From positions 513,977-577,976 of the forward strand of contig NZ_QSNT01000003.1 of assembly GCF_009498525.1 (NCBI RefSeq): a stretch of 64,000 nt of DNA. Reading direction: 5' to 3'. How positions within the stretch are numbered: the stretch's first letter is position 1; each line of letters opens with the position of its first letter. This document shows positions 32,923 to 40,998 of the stretch, in pieces. Under the pieces are notes generated by a model. It searched no databases. It saw only the letters and a program-made list of their open reading frames with translations, and was not told the origin of the DNA. The position numbers and the translations under genes were made by a program. Source of the DNA: Rhizobium sp. ICMP 5592. Lineage in GTDB: Bacteria; Pseudomonadota; Alphaproteobacteria; Rhizobiales; Rhizobiaceae.

Positions 32923-32950
32923 ACGCCCAGGGTTTTGGCCCTGGGCGTTT
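32923..32950 (+). terminator. Intrinsic terminator of the mutY operon
   Basis: ACGCCCAGGG and CCCTGGGCGT form a 10-bp perfect stem around TTTTGG, followed by TTT. It lies 27 bases after the SnoaL-like stop. Confidence 0.85.
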
Positions 32951-33073
32951 CGCCTTCCTCCCTAACTGGAGGTACAAGACAGAGAAAGGCGAGTGTATGG
33001 GATGGGCAGCCGTGCGATCCCTGGAACCGTGGGGCGGCTTTGGAACGGGATCGCGGCCATCAGTTGAGTGAAA

Positions 33074-34204
33074 TTACCCCACCTTTCCCATATCATTGCG
33101 GATGATCGTCCGGAGATCGTCGATCGGGCGCAGGGACTGCCCGTCGTCATAGTGCCAGAACGTCCATCCGTTGCATGCATCAAGGCCCTGGACTTTCGCG
33201 CCGAGGCGATGAATGGAGCCGGCCTCGCCGCCGGCAGCGACCGTGCCGTCGGCGCGAACGATGGCGCTATGGCGGCGGCGTGCATCCGTCAGCACCTGGC
33301 CGGGCTTGATGAGGCCGCTTTCAACGAGCACGTTGAAGGCGATACGGGCCTCGGCCTTCTTGCCGGTCATGACCGTCAGCTCCGCCTTGCCGAGCGGCTC
33401 GACGGAGGCAATACGGGCGCTGGCCGCATCGATATAATCCTGCTCGCGCTCGATGCCGACGAAGTGACGGCCGAGGCGCTTGGCGACGGCGCCGGTGGTG
33501 CCGGAGCCGAAGAACGGATCGAGAATGATGTCGCCCGGTTTGGACGAGGCCATGATGACACGGGCGAGCAGCGCTTCCGGCTTCTGCGTCGGATGCACCT
33601 TCTTGCCGTCGTCACCCTTCAGGCGCTCGCCGCCATTGCAGATCGGGAACAGCCAGTCCGAGCGCATCTGCACATCGTCATTGGCAGCCTTCATGGCGTC
33701 GTAGTTGAAGGTATAGCCCTTCACCTTGGCGCTCGGGCTCGCCCAGATCATCGTCTCATGGGCGTTCTGGAAACGACGGCCCTTGAAATTCGGCATCGGA
33801 TTGGTCTTGCGCCAAACGATGTCGTTGAGGATCCAGAAATTCAGGTCCTGCATCGTCGCGCCGACGCGGAAGATGTTGTGATAGGAGCCGATGACCCAGA
33901 TGGTGCCCGTCGGCTTCAGCACGCGGCGGCAGGCGAGCAGCCAGGCGCGGGTGAAAGCATCATAGGCTTCGAAGGAAGCGAACTGATCCCACTCGTCATC
34001 GACAGCGTCGACCAGCGACTGGTCGGGGCGGTGCAATGTACCCCCGAGCTGGAGATTGTAGGGTGGGTCGGCGAAGATAACATCGACGGAATGCGTGGGC
34101 AGTGCTTCAAGAGCCGCCACGCAATCGCCCTTGATGATCGTGTCGACCCAAGAGCCCGGCGTTGCGGAAGTTCTAAGGTCGGCAAGCGGGAAAACTGACG
34201 CCAT
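33074..34204 (-). CDS. ccrM: Cell-cycle-regulated adenine DNA methyltransferase CcrM
   Basis: CcrM methylates adenine in GANTC after replication and times cell-cycle genes in alphaproteobacteria. The 376-residue protein has the beta-class order: DPPYNLQLGG (motif IV, about residues 46-55), then target-recognition region, then the SAM motif DPFFGSGTTGAVA. The C-terminal 80 residues (LIKPGQVLTDARRRHSAIVRADGT ... GWTFWHYDDG) are the DNA-binding extension specific to CcrM. The start is MASVFPL at 34204; the open frame to 34273 has no support. The upstream region carries a GANTC and a CtrA-like site. Confidence 0.96.
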   Translation of the reverse strand: MASVFPLADLRTSATPGSWVDTIIKGDCVAALEALPTHSVDVIFADPPYNLQLGGTLHRPDQSLVDAVDDEWDQFASFEAYDAFTRAWLLACRRVLKPTGTIWVIGSYHNIFRVGATMQDLNFWILNDIVWRKTNPMPNFKGRRFQNAHETMIWASPSAKVKGYTFNYDAMKAANDDVQMRSDWLFPICNGGERLKGDDGKKVHPTQKPEALLARVIMASSKPGDIILDPFFGSGTTGAVAKRLGRHFVGIEREQDYIDAASARIASVEPLGKAELTVMTGKKAEARIAFNVLVESGLIKPGQVLTDARRRHSAIVRADGTVAAGGEAGSIHRLGAKVQGLDACNGWTFWHYDDGQSLRPIDDLRTIIRNDMGKVG

Positions 34205-34224
34205 GTGATACTCGCTGTTACACT

Positions 34225-34251
34225 GAATCGTTACGCTTAACTGAGTGTTAT
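34225..34251 (-). promoter_or_regulatory. Cell-cycle control region of ccrM: GANTC and a CtrA-like box
   Basis: GAATC (34225-34229) fits GANTC, the CcrM target. TTAA-N7-TTAT (34237-34251) differs by one base from the CtrA box TTAA-N7-TTAA. Both lie 20-50 bases before the ccrM start. Just beyond are two GGTTACC copies in direct orientation (34252-34258 and 34265-34271), 13 bases apart. Confidence 0.6.
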
Positions 34252-34323
34252 GGTTACCTAACTTGGTTACCAAAGACTAAAGCGGGTTTCAGATTTCACG
34301 ATTTCCCGGAAATAAGTCGGACT

Positions 34324-34698
34324 TCAGTCGTCACCTGGCTCCGCAGTCCTCGGTCCATCATGCACCATCAGGCTATCGGCCGGCGCCTCGTCGCGTTCGT
34401 TCATCCCGTAATCGCGCACCACATGCGCGATCCGCAGGCGATAGTCGGCGAACACGCCCCCTCGCCCGGCCTTTTGCGCGGTGCGATGAGCCTCGCGATT
34501 GCGCCACTCCTTGACCGCCGCCTCATCGCGCCAGAAGGACAGCGACAGGATCTTGCCGCGCGAGCTGAGGCTTTCGAAGCGTTCGATCGAGATGAAACCG
34601 TCGATCGTCTCCAGTTCAGCGCGCAGCTTGCCGGCAAGATCGAGATAGTGATGGCGTTCGCCGAGATAGGGCATGACCTCGAAGATGACGGCGATCAC
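34324..34698 (-). CDS. Antibiotic-biosynthesis-monooxygenase (ABM) domain protein
   Basis: The protein has 124 residues with a ferredoxin-like ABM fold: MIAVIFEVMPYLGERHHYLDLAGKLRAELETIDGFISIERFES, then SSRGKILSLSFWRDEAAVKEWRNREAHR, a pattern typical of this dimeric family. Known members break down or oxidise small molecules, or bind heme. Its role here is unknown. It overlaps the NIPSNAP-family gene by 4 bases and is probably translated from the same message, under the ArsR regulator divergent from the pair. Confidence 0.85.
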   Translation of the reverse strand: MIAVIFEVMPYLGERHHYLDLAGKLRAELETIDGFISIERFESLSSRGKILSLSFWRDEAAVKEWRNREAHRTAQKAGRGGVFADYRLRIAHVVRDYGMNERDEAPADSLMVHDGPRTAEPGDD

Positions 34699-35024
34699 GG
34701 CGTCACCTTCGGACCATGCGGCAACGACACGTTTTTCAGGAAGATGCGGTCTTCCTTGACGAAGAGACGTTCGCGGCGTGCGAAATCGAAATTCGCCTGG
34801 CCGAGCGGGTCGGCGGCAAGACGAGCGCGATAGGCCTCATAGGCGGCCAGGCTCTCGATGTTGTAGACGCCGTAAGCCGTCGTCGCCGAGCCCTCGTGCG
34901 GGGCGAAGTAGCCGATGAGATCGACGCCGTTGCGCGGGATGACCTGGCCCCAGGCCCTCGCATATTCGACGAAAGCGTCCTTCTTGAACGGGTCGATCTC
35001 GTAGCGGATGAAACAGGTGATCAT
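34695..35024 (-). CDS. NIPSNAP-family protein
   Basis: This 109-residue protein has a dimeric alpha-beta barrel fold of the NIPSNAP family: MITCFIRYEIDPFKKDAFVEYARAWGQVIPRNGVDLIGYFAPHEG and then YNIESLAAYEAYRARLAADP. Both genes in this pair are of similar fold, as if small molecules were handled by two related proteins. The start follows GGAGAAAATC. It is the first gene of the pair and divergent from the ArsR gene 71 bases away. Confidence 0.85.
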   Translation of the reverse strand: MITCFIRYEIDPFKKDAFVEYARAWGQVIPRNGVDLIGYFAPHEGSATTAYGVYNIESLAAYEAYRARLAADPLGQANFDFARRERLFVKEDRIFLKNVSLPHGPKVTP

Positions 35025-35095
35025 GATTTTCTCCTTTGCTGATGGAGATGTTTTCGCACATTGCCTGACGTCAATGCTTCGGTTACGATCGAAGT

Positions 35096-35824
35096 ATGAA
35101 GGAAGGTCCTGACATAGCGCAAATCGGCGCGCTCATCGGCGATCCGGCGCGGGCGAACATGCTCACCGCGCTGATGGATGGCCGCGCGCTGACGGCAACG
35201 GAACTGGCGGCGGCCGGCGGCATCACGGTGCAGACCGCGAGCACGCATTTGTCGAAGCTTGAAGCCGGCGGGCTGCTGACGCAGCGCAAGCAGGGCCGGC
35301 ACCGCTACTTCACCCTGGCCGACGACAGCGTCGGCAAGCTTCTCGAGAGTATCATGGGCTTTGCCGCCACGCGCGGGCACTTGCGCCATCGCCCAGGCCC
35401 GAAGGAACCGGCACTGCGCAAGGCGCGCATCTGCTACGATCATCTCGCCGGCGATTACGGCGTTCGCATGCTCGACAGCCTGATTGCGGCCGGCGCGATC
35501 TCGGCGGTCGATGAGAGCTTGCGGCTGACGGAACGCGGCGAAACGCATCTCACCTCGATCGGCATAGATGTGACGGGATTGCGTTCGACACGCCGCCCGC
35601 TCTGCCGCTCCTGCCTCGACTGGAGCGAACGGCGCGCCCATCTTGCCGGCAGCCTTGGTAAGGCTCTGCTATCCAGCTTTTTCGACAAGGGTTGGGCACG
35701 ACGAATCGACGACAGCCGCTCGATCCTGTTTACCTCGGAAGGCGAGCGTCGTTTTCTTGCGCTGTTTCCACTTGCGACCCGCCAGACAGACAAGGCGCGG
35801 GATCACGCGAACGCCGGAATGTAA
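35096..35824 (+). CDS. ArsR/SmtB-family regulator with C-terminal extension
   Basis: The protein has 242 residues, twice the size of a plain ArsR. The first ~90 residues are the winged HTH (LIGDPARANMLTALMDGRALTATELAAAGGITVQTASTHLSKLEAGGLLTQRKQGRHRYFTL). The rest contains a second segment with CYDHLAGDYGVRMLDSLIAAGAI and C-R-S-C-L-D-W, where two Cys could bind metal or sense redox. It lies divergent from the NIPSNAP-ABM pair with 71 bases between and is its likely regulator. Confidence 0.85.
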   Translation: MKEGPDIAQIGALIGDPARANMLTALMDGRALTATELAAAGGITVQTASTHLSKLEAGGLLTQRKQGRHRYFTLADDSVGKLLESIMGFAATRGHLRHRPGPKEPALRKARICYDHLAGDYGVRMLDSLIAAGAISAVDESLRLTERGETHLTSIGIDVTGLRSTRRPLCRSCLDWSERRAHLAGSLGKALLSSFFDKGWARRIDDSRSILFTSEGERRFLALFPLATRQTDKARDHANAGM

Positions 35825-35857
35825 ACGACCTTGTGCCAGTGATGCGGTACAGCGCGA

Positions 35858-36283
35858 TCAGGCTTGCCCCACCAGCACGCCCTTGAAACTATCCGTGGCA
35901 ATACGGCTGCAAAGTCCTGTCCATTCGCAGCCGAGACAGGCATGGCGAATGTCTCCGCTTGCAAAATTCCGGCGTAGCTTGGCAAGGAGGCTGGCATCGG
36001 GAACGACGACCGAACCGGGCTTGAGTTCCTCGCCCAGTAGCGCGACCACATCCGCGAGGGCCGCGGCGTCGCGCTCGATCACGGAATCCTTGAAACAGTG
36101 CGGCTCCTTTTCGTCGAGAAGCGGCGCGCAGATGTCGTCGGGGCCGGAGACGAGCTTGATCTCCTCTCCGGCTGTCAGGCGCTCGGCAATGCGGCGATAA
36201 TTGGCGGTGAAGGCCGGCGTATAGCCTTCACCGACAAAGGTCAGCATGCAGAGCAGATGATGGGCACGAAGCCGGATGGTCAA
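35858..36283 (-). CDS. DUF1284 protein
   Basis: The 141-residue protein begins with the DUF1284 signature RLRAHHLLCMLTFVGEGYTP-F-N-Y and contains DDICAPL, PHCF and a final cysteine group (ACLGCEWTGLC, C-x2-C-x5-C) that suggests an iron-sulfur or zinc site. The family has no known function to me. Its start overlaps the bioY stop by 4 bases (ATGA), so the two are coupled, and biotin control probably covers it. That makes a role near biotin handling a fair guess. Confidence 0.8.
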   Translation of the reverse strand: MTIRLRAHHLLCMLTFVGEGYTPAFTANYRRIAERLTAGEEIKLVSGPDDICAPLLDEKEPHCFKDSVIERDAAALADVVALLGEELKPGSVVVPDASLLAKLRRNFASGDIRHACLGCEWTGLCSRIATDSFKGVLVGQA

Positions 36284-36870
36284 TTCAGGCGCGCCTTGCC
36301 GCCATAGAGCTTCACACCCTTGAGCACGGCGGCAGCAAGCGCCGACTTCAGGACCGCACCGAGGATGAAAGGCGCAACACCGAGAAGCCAGCCTTTTTCC
36401 GCTCCGATCAGCATGGCGAGCCAGGCGCCACCGATCGCAAGACCAAGGGCGTTGGCGGCAAGATGTGCCGTGAAGCTGCGCACGACACGATCACCGCTCC
36501 AGCCGCGCTCGGCAAGCCAGCCGACCAGTGCGCCCATGATCGGGAAGGAGACGAGGTAGCCGGCCGTCGGCCCCATGAAGGGCGCAATGCCGCCAGCGCC
36601 GCCGGCCAGAACCGGGAAGCCGATCATGGCCTCGCCCAGCCAGGCAAGAATGGTGAGCGCACCAAGACGCCAGCCATAGAGCGCGCCGATCATCGTGACC
36701 GCGAAGGTCTGCATGGTGATCGGCACCGGCACCATCGGCACCGAGATCCACGAGGCAAGCGTCAGCACCAGCGTGCCCGCAAGAACGAAAATCGCCTTGA
36801 CGACCAGCGACCGCTGGCCGAGGCGCAGCGGATCGAAGGTAGCCTCTTCATGATGATGCAACAGGGACAT
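36280..36870 (-). CDS. bioY: Biotin transporter BioY
   Basis: BioY is the substrate-binding membrane component of an ECF-type biotin importer and can work alone or with BioM/BioN. The 196-residue protein has six membrane helices with the family's VPVPITMQTFAVTMIGALYGWRLGAL, GGIAPFMGPTAGYLVSFP and AHLAANALGLAIGG. AAGGAG precedes the ATG. A 16-bp BioR operator (36885-36900) lies 15 bases upstream, so repression by BioR is expected. No bioMN genes are adjacent; the partner ATPase is elsewhere or shared. Confidence 0.95.
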   Translation of the reverse strand: MSLLHHHEEATFDPLRLGQRSLVVKAIFVLAGTLVLTLASWISVPMVPVPITMQTFAVTMIGALYGWRLGALTILAWLGEAMIGFPVLAGGAGGIAPFMGPTAGYLVSFPIMGALVGWLAERGWSGDRVVRSFTAHLAANALGLAIGGAWLAMLIGAEKGWLLGVAPFILGAVLKSALAAAVLKGVKLYGGKARLN

Positions 36871-36884
36871 GTAGCTCTCCTTTT

Positions 36885-36900
36885 AAATTATAGATAATTT
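36885..36900. promoter_or_regulatory. BioR operator 1, next to bioY
   Basis: AAATTATAGATAATTT contains TTATAGATAA, the known BioR palindrome of alphaproteobacteria. It sits 15 bases upstream of the bioY start, so BioR binding would block its promoter or early elongation. Confidence 0.88.
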
Positions 36901-37003
36901 TTGAGTCTCATCTATTTTTATGGAGGAGATTGAGAAGAGAGGCAAGAGGCAGGCGTGCGTAATCCGCCTTTACGCTGCAAAGGTGGGCGAGAGGTCGTCG
37001 CTG

Positions 37004-37019
37004 AAATTATCTATAATTT
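37004..37019. promoter_or_regulatory. BioR operator 2, behind bioR
   Basis: AAATTATCTATAATTT is the exact reverse complement of operator 1, 104 bases further upstream of bioY and 11 bases beyond the bioR stop. The 16 bases are identical on opposite strands. The stretch between the two boxes has no supported gene. Confidence 0.85.
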
Positions 37020-37030
37020 ATACGGGAGAA

Positions 37031-37699
37031 CTATCCGACAATCGCAAATGCTTCGCGTGTCACACCGGAAGGGGTCCGCACCGGCGCCCGGCCGATCCAC
37101 TGCACATGCTTCTGCAGGATAGACGCAGCCTCCTCCACCCGTCCCTGGCGCAGGGCCGCGAGGATGGCGCGATGATCATGGTCGGTGCGTTTTTCCCAGC
37201 CCGATTGCCAGGCGGAAAAGAGGAAACGGGCACTGGCGGCATGTAGGTCGTCGATCGACGCGAGCAGTCGCGCCATGCCGCAGGGGGCAAGGATCAGGCG
37301 ATGGAAACGGCGGTTTGCCTCCTCCCAGGCCCGGACATCGGCAGCGACGTCCCCTTCCCGCGTCGCCTCCTCGGCGGCATCGAGAATGGCCGGCGTCAGG
37401 TGCTGCGCCGCATGCTTCAGCGCCAGGCTTTCGAGCGCCGCCCGCATTTCAGCGACTTCGCGCACTTCCTTGAGATCGAAGGAGGCGACGCGAACGCCGC
37501 GACGGGGCTCGCTGATCGCCAGCCCCTGAGCTTCCAGCCGCCGGAACGCCTCTCGCACCGGCACATGGCTGGCGCCGAACTCCTCGGCAATGTGATCCTG
37601 CCGCAGCCGCGCATCGGGCGCGATCTCGCCGCGGATGATGCGGTCGGCAAGCACCCGGCTGATACGGCTGGCAATCGTGTCGTCGCGCTCTTTGGCCAT
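37031..37699 (-). CDS. bioR: BioR, GntR-family biotin repressor
   Basis: BioR represses biotin synthesis and uptake genes in alphaproteobacteria. The 222-residue protein has a FadR/VanR-type winged HTH (ISRVLADRIIRGEIAPDARLRQDHIAEEFGASHVPVREAFRRLEAQGLAISEPRRGVRVA, about residues 14-72) and an all-helical FCD ligand domain (EVREVAEMRAALESLALKHAA; EEANRRFHRLIL; DHRAILAALRQG). The identity is strengthened by two BioR boxes directly downstream and by bioY as the next gene. The boxes lie behind and not in front of the gene, so simple autoregulation is not obvious. Confidence 0.93.
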   Translation of the reverse strand: MAKERDDTIASRISRVLADRIIRGEIAPDARLRQDHIAEEFGASHVPVREAFRRLEAQGLAISEPRRGVRVASFDLKEVREVAEMRAALESLALKHAAQHLTPAILDAAEEATREGDVAADVRAWEEANRRFHRLILAPCGMARLLASIDDLHAASARFLFSAWQSGWEKRTDHDHRAILAALRQGRVEEAASILQKHVQWIGRAPVRTPSGVTREAFAIVG

Positions 37700-37913
37700 G
37701 GCTGATCCTTAAAGGCGGGATTGCCGAATGTCGAGCGCCCAAGGACCCTTTCCGCCAGCGCAGTCCAGCCATGTCCGCCGGCCGGTTGAGCTTTGCCGGC
37801 GTATCGTGTAAAGCCGCACAATCCCATTTCAGAGCATGCCCTGAAGGCCGCGAGACGGTTTTCGGACAAGGTCATGCCCGATCCAGCGCCCTCTTCAAAG
37901 GCAGAATATCCTC

Positions 37914-38606
37914 ATGAGCAATGGCTTCGACCTCATCATCTTCGACTGCGACGGCGTTCTGGTCGATTCGGAAATCATCGCGGCGGAGGTCGAATCCAAG
38001 CTGCTGACGGACGCCGGCTATCCGATCAGCGTCGAGGAAATGGGCGAGCGCTTCGCCGGCATGACCTGGCAGAACATTCTGTTTCAGGTCGAGCGCGAGG
38101 CGAGCATCCCGCTCTCCGCATCGCTCCTCGACAAATCCGAGAAGCTGCTGGACGTCAGGCTTGCCAACGACGTCAAGGCCATCCCCGGCGTTCCCCTTGC
38201 CCTGTCGCGTCTGCCGATGCCGCGTTGCATCTGCTCGAATTCCAGCTCTGCGCGTCTCGACATGATGCTCACCAAGGTCGGCTACAAGGAGCTGTTCGCA
38301 CCACATATCTACTCCGCCAAGGATCTCGGCGCCGATCGCGTCAAGCCGAAGCCCGATATCTTCCTGCACGGCGCCAAGCAGATGAACGTCTCGCCGGCCA
38401 ACACCATCGTCGTCGAAGACTCGGTTCATGGCGTCCAGGCGGCGCGGGCCGCCGGCATGCGCGTCATCGGCTTTACAGGGGCATCACACACCTATCCGTC
38501 ACATGCCGACAAGCTGACGGATGCGGGCGCGGAAACGGTCATCGCCCGGATGGTTGACCTTCCGGGCGTGGTGATGGCTTTGGCGGAATGGGACGGAGTT
38601 TTGTAA
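37914..38606 (+). CDS. HAD-IA family phosphatase, YqaB/GPH-like
   Basis: The protein has 230 residues. HAD motif I is IIFDCDGVLVDSE (Asp nucleophile), the cap helices follow, motif II Ser is in CICSNSSSARL, motif III Lys in VKPKPDIFLHGAKQM, and motif IV is IVVEDSVHGVQAARAAGM. The substrate is unknown; phosphoglycolate, hexose or pentose phosphates are typical. It stands alone, 214 bases from the bioR start, which is divergent, and converges on the lipoprotein gene at 38652. Confidence 0.9.
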   Translation: MSNGFDLIIFDCDGVLVDSEIIAAEVESKLLTDAGYPISVEEMGERFAGMTWQNILFQVEREASIPLSASLLDKSEKLLDVRLANDVKAIPGVPLALSRLPMPRCICSNSSSARLDMMLTKVGYKELFAPHIYSAKDLGADRVKPKPDIFLHGAKQMNVSPANTIVVEDSVHGVQAARAAGMRVIGFTGASHTYPSHADKLTDAGAETVIARMVDLPGVVMALAEWDGVL

Positions 38607-38615
38607 GGGGCGACA

Positions 38616-38638
38616 GGCAATAGCTTCAACCTATTGCC
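38616..38638. terminator. Hairpin between convergent genes
   Basis: GGCAATAG (38616-38623) and CTATTGCC (38631-38638) form an 8-bp perfect stem around a 7-base loop. It has no T run and lies between the convergent HAD phosphatase and lipoprotein genes. Confidence 0.45.
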
Positions 38639-38651
38639 GGCGGCCTATACC

Positions 38652-39287
38652 TCAGTTTGTCGCTGCGTGCTTCCTGCGAGCCGGCTTCTCGGCCTTTGCA
38701 GGCTTCTGCGGACCCTGATCGAAGCTCAGCTGGACGATGGTGAAGCCGCCGGAACCGCCGGCGACCTTGATGTCGTTCGCGGTGAAGAGAAACTGCGTGG
38801 TCGTCTCACCCGGCGGGATTTCAGCGACGAAATTGATGGTCTTGTCGTAGAGCGCCGTATTGTTGTCCATGACGGCGACATGCACCGGCAAGGTGACCTT
38901 GCCGGTGCTGCCCTGCGGGCCGGCGACAAGGCGCCCCTGCGCGGCGATGTTGATGCCGAGGCTCGTGCCGTCGCTCGTGCACTGGCGCGTCGCCTGGGCG
39001 AGCGATGCCTGATAGGTCAACTGGTTCGGATCGTCCTTGGCGCCCTTGGCATAGGTGCGATAGGTGGATGCTTCGTCGCGGATCACCACTTGCGGGCATT
39101 TGCCGGCGATATAGGCCTGACCGCCGGTAACCGGCTGAGCAGAGCCGACGGCTCCCGCCGCGGGCGCCACCGTCACATCCGTCGCGGGCTGCTTGTCGCC
39201 GCCACCGCCGAAACCGAGAGAACTGCAACCAGCCAGCAATGCCAGAAGCGAAGCGGAGAAAAGACGACGCGAAACCCTGCCAAACAC
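38652..39287 (-). CDS. Lipoprotein of unknown function
   Basis: The 211-residue precursor begins with a lipoprotein signal (RRLFSASLLALLAGC; lipobox LAGC). After a Gly-rich stretch (GFGGGG) the domain has two further Cys (KCPQVVIRDE, RQCTSDG) which may pair, and several beta strands (GKVTLPVHVAVMD; TTTQFLFTANDIKVAGG), ending in a Lys/Pro/Ala-rich basic tail (KPAKAEKPARRK). I do not recognise the family. It stands alone, convergent with the HAD gene. Confidence 0.75.
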   Translation of the reverse strand: MFGRVSRRLFSASLLALLAGCSSLGFGGGGDKQPATDVTVAPAAGAVGSAQPVTGGQAYIAGKCPQVVIRDEASTYRTYAKGAKDDPNQLTYQASLAQATRQCTSDGTSLGINIAAQGRLVAGPQGSTGKVTLPVHVAVMDNNTALYDKTINFVAEIPPGETTTQFLFTANDIKVAGGSGGFTIVQLSFDQGPQKPAKAEKPARRKHAATN

Positions 39288-39600
39288 TATAATTCCACCC
39301 TCTGCATATAATTTACATTATCGGCCTGCAGCCTGTTCGACGGGCCTTTTATGACACTTGGCGATGGTCTATACCAGCGACGCAGCGAAAAATCGATTGG
39401 GTAGACACCGTTTTGGCTCACTTTTCGACGTCGACAGATTGGCGAAAGCCGCCGCCCGCCGGAAGCGACCGGACGGACATTGCGCAAACGCGAAAACCAC
39501 GCGGCTGATCCGACGCAAAAAGACGGACGGCCATCGCTTCGTTCTTCTACTCTCTCAACCCATCACTCAGGCAATTTTGCGACCAAAGGAATTCTAGACC
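39288..39600. other. Intergenic stretch without a gene
   Basis: No reading frame with coding character was seen in these 313 bases between the lipoprotein and thrC. It must hold the divergent promoters. AAAGGA (39586-39591) about 9 bases before the thrC GTG is its ribosome site. Confidence 0.5.
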
Positions 39601-40998
39601 GTGGACTATATCTCAACGCGGGGAGAAGCCCCTGCCCTTGGCTTCTGCGACGCCCTTCTGGCCGGCCTTGCTCGTGATGGCGGGCTCTATGTCCCCCGGC
39701 AATGGCCGAGCCTGACGAAAAAAGAGATTCGCGCCTTCCGCGGCAAGAGCTATCAGGACGTGGCCTTCGCGGTGCTGTCGCCCTTTACCAACGGTGAAAT
39801 TCCCGACAACGTCTTCCGTGGCATGATCGACGAGGCCTATGCCACCTTCCGCCATCCGGCGGTGGCGCCGCTGGTGCAGACCGGGCCGAACAGCTTCGTG
39901 ATGGAGCTGTTCCACGGCACGACACTCGCCTTCAAGGATGTCGCCATGCAGCTGCTCGCGCGGCTGATGGACTATGCGCTGGAAAAGCGCGGACAAAGAG
40001 CGACCATCGTCGGCGCGACCTCGGGTGATACGGGCGGCGCGGCGATCGACGCCTTTGCCGGGCGCGATCGCACGGACATCTTCATCCTCTTCCCCAATGG
40101 CAAGGTATCGCCGGTACAGCAGCGGCAGATGACGACCTCGACGGCCGCCAATGTGCATGCGCTCGCGATCAACGGCAATTTCGACGATTGCCAGAACCTC
40201 GTCAAAGCCATGTTCAACGACACGGCCTTCCGCGACGGCGTCAGGCTCTCGGGCGTCAATTCGATCAACTGGGCGCGCATTATGGCGCAGGTGGTCTATT
40301 ACTTCACCACCGCCGTCGCGCTCGGCGGACCGGACCGGAAGATTTCCTTCACTGTGCCCACAGGCAATTTCGGCGATATCTTCGCCGGCTACGTCGCCAA
40401 GCGCATGGGCCTGCCGATCGACCGGCTGGTGATCGCCACCAATGAGAACGACATCCTCGCCCGCATGCTGAAGACCGGGCGCTACGAAATGCGCGCCGTC
40501 AAGGCAACCACGGCGCCGTCGATGGACATCCAGATCTCCTCCAACTTCGAGCGGCTGCTGTTCGAGGCATATGGCCGCGATGCATCGAAGGTGCGCGCCG
40601 CGATGGAGAGCCTGAAGCAATCGAACGGTTTCTCGATCGGCGAAGACGCGCTGAAGGCGATCAAGAAGGACTTCCGCGCCGGCCGCGCCAGCGAAAAGCA
40701 GGTGGCCGCGACGATCCGCAAAACGCTCGACGACACCGGCTATCTCATCGATCCGCATACTGCCATCGGCGTCTTCGTGGCGAAAAAGAATGAGAAACCA
40801 ACGAGTCCCATGGTGACGCTTGCAACCGCGCACCCCGCAAAATTCCCCGCCGCAGTAAAATCGGCATGTGGTATTGACCCGGCGCTTCCGACGTGGCTTG
40901 CTGGACTGATGAACAGGGAGGAGCGTTTCGATGTCCTCGATCCCGAGCTGAAGGCCGTTGAAACTTTCATCGGCAAACATGCCCGGGCCGGGGAATGA
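39601..40998 (+). CDS. thrC: Threonine synthase
   Basis: ThrC turns O-phosphohomoserine into threonine with pyridoxal phosphate. The 465-residue protein is the long (fungal/proteobacterial) type: an N-terminal MDYISTRG domain, then ELFHGTTLAFKDVAMQLLAR with the PLP-binding Lys in FKD, TSGDTGGAAIDAF, and PTGNFGDIFAGYVAKRMGLP. The start is GTG 39601, with AAAGGA upstream. Its stop overlaps the start of the M16 peptidase gene by 4 bases. ThrB is elsewhere in the window (55549). Confidence 0.96.
   Translation: MDYISTRGEAPALGFCDALLAGLARDGGLYVPRQWPSLTKKEIRAFRGKSYQDVAFAVLSPFTNGEIPDNVFRGMIDEAYATFRHPAVAPLVQTGPNSFVMELFHGTTLAFKDVAMQLLARLMDYALEKRGQRATIVGATSGDTGGAAIDAFAGRDRTDIFILFPNGKVSPVQQRQMTTSTAANVHALAINGNFDDCQNLVKAMFNDTAFRDGVRLSGVNSINWARIMAQVVYYFTTAVALGGPDRKISFTVPTGNFGDIFAGYVAKRMGLPIDRLVIATNENDILARMLKTGRYEMRAVKATTAPSMDIQISSNFERLLFEAYGRDASKVRAAMESLKQSNGFSIGEDALKAIKKDFRAGRASEKQVAATIRKTLDDTGYLIDPHTAIGVFVAKKNEKPTSPMVTLATAHPAKFPAAVKSACGIDPALPTWLAGLMNREERFDVLDPELKAVETFIGKHARAGE

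Noticed and set aside
36920..37246. Plus-strand frame between the two BioR boxes and into bioR
   Set aside because: Most of it lies opposite bioR, and its sequence shows no protein features.
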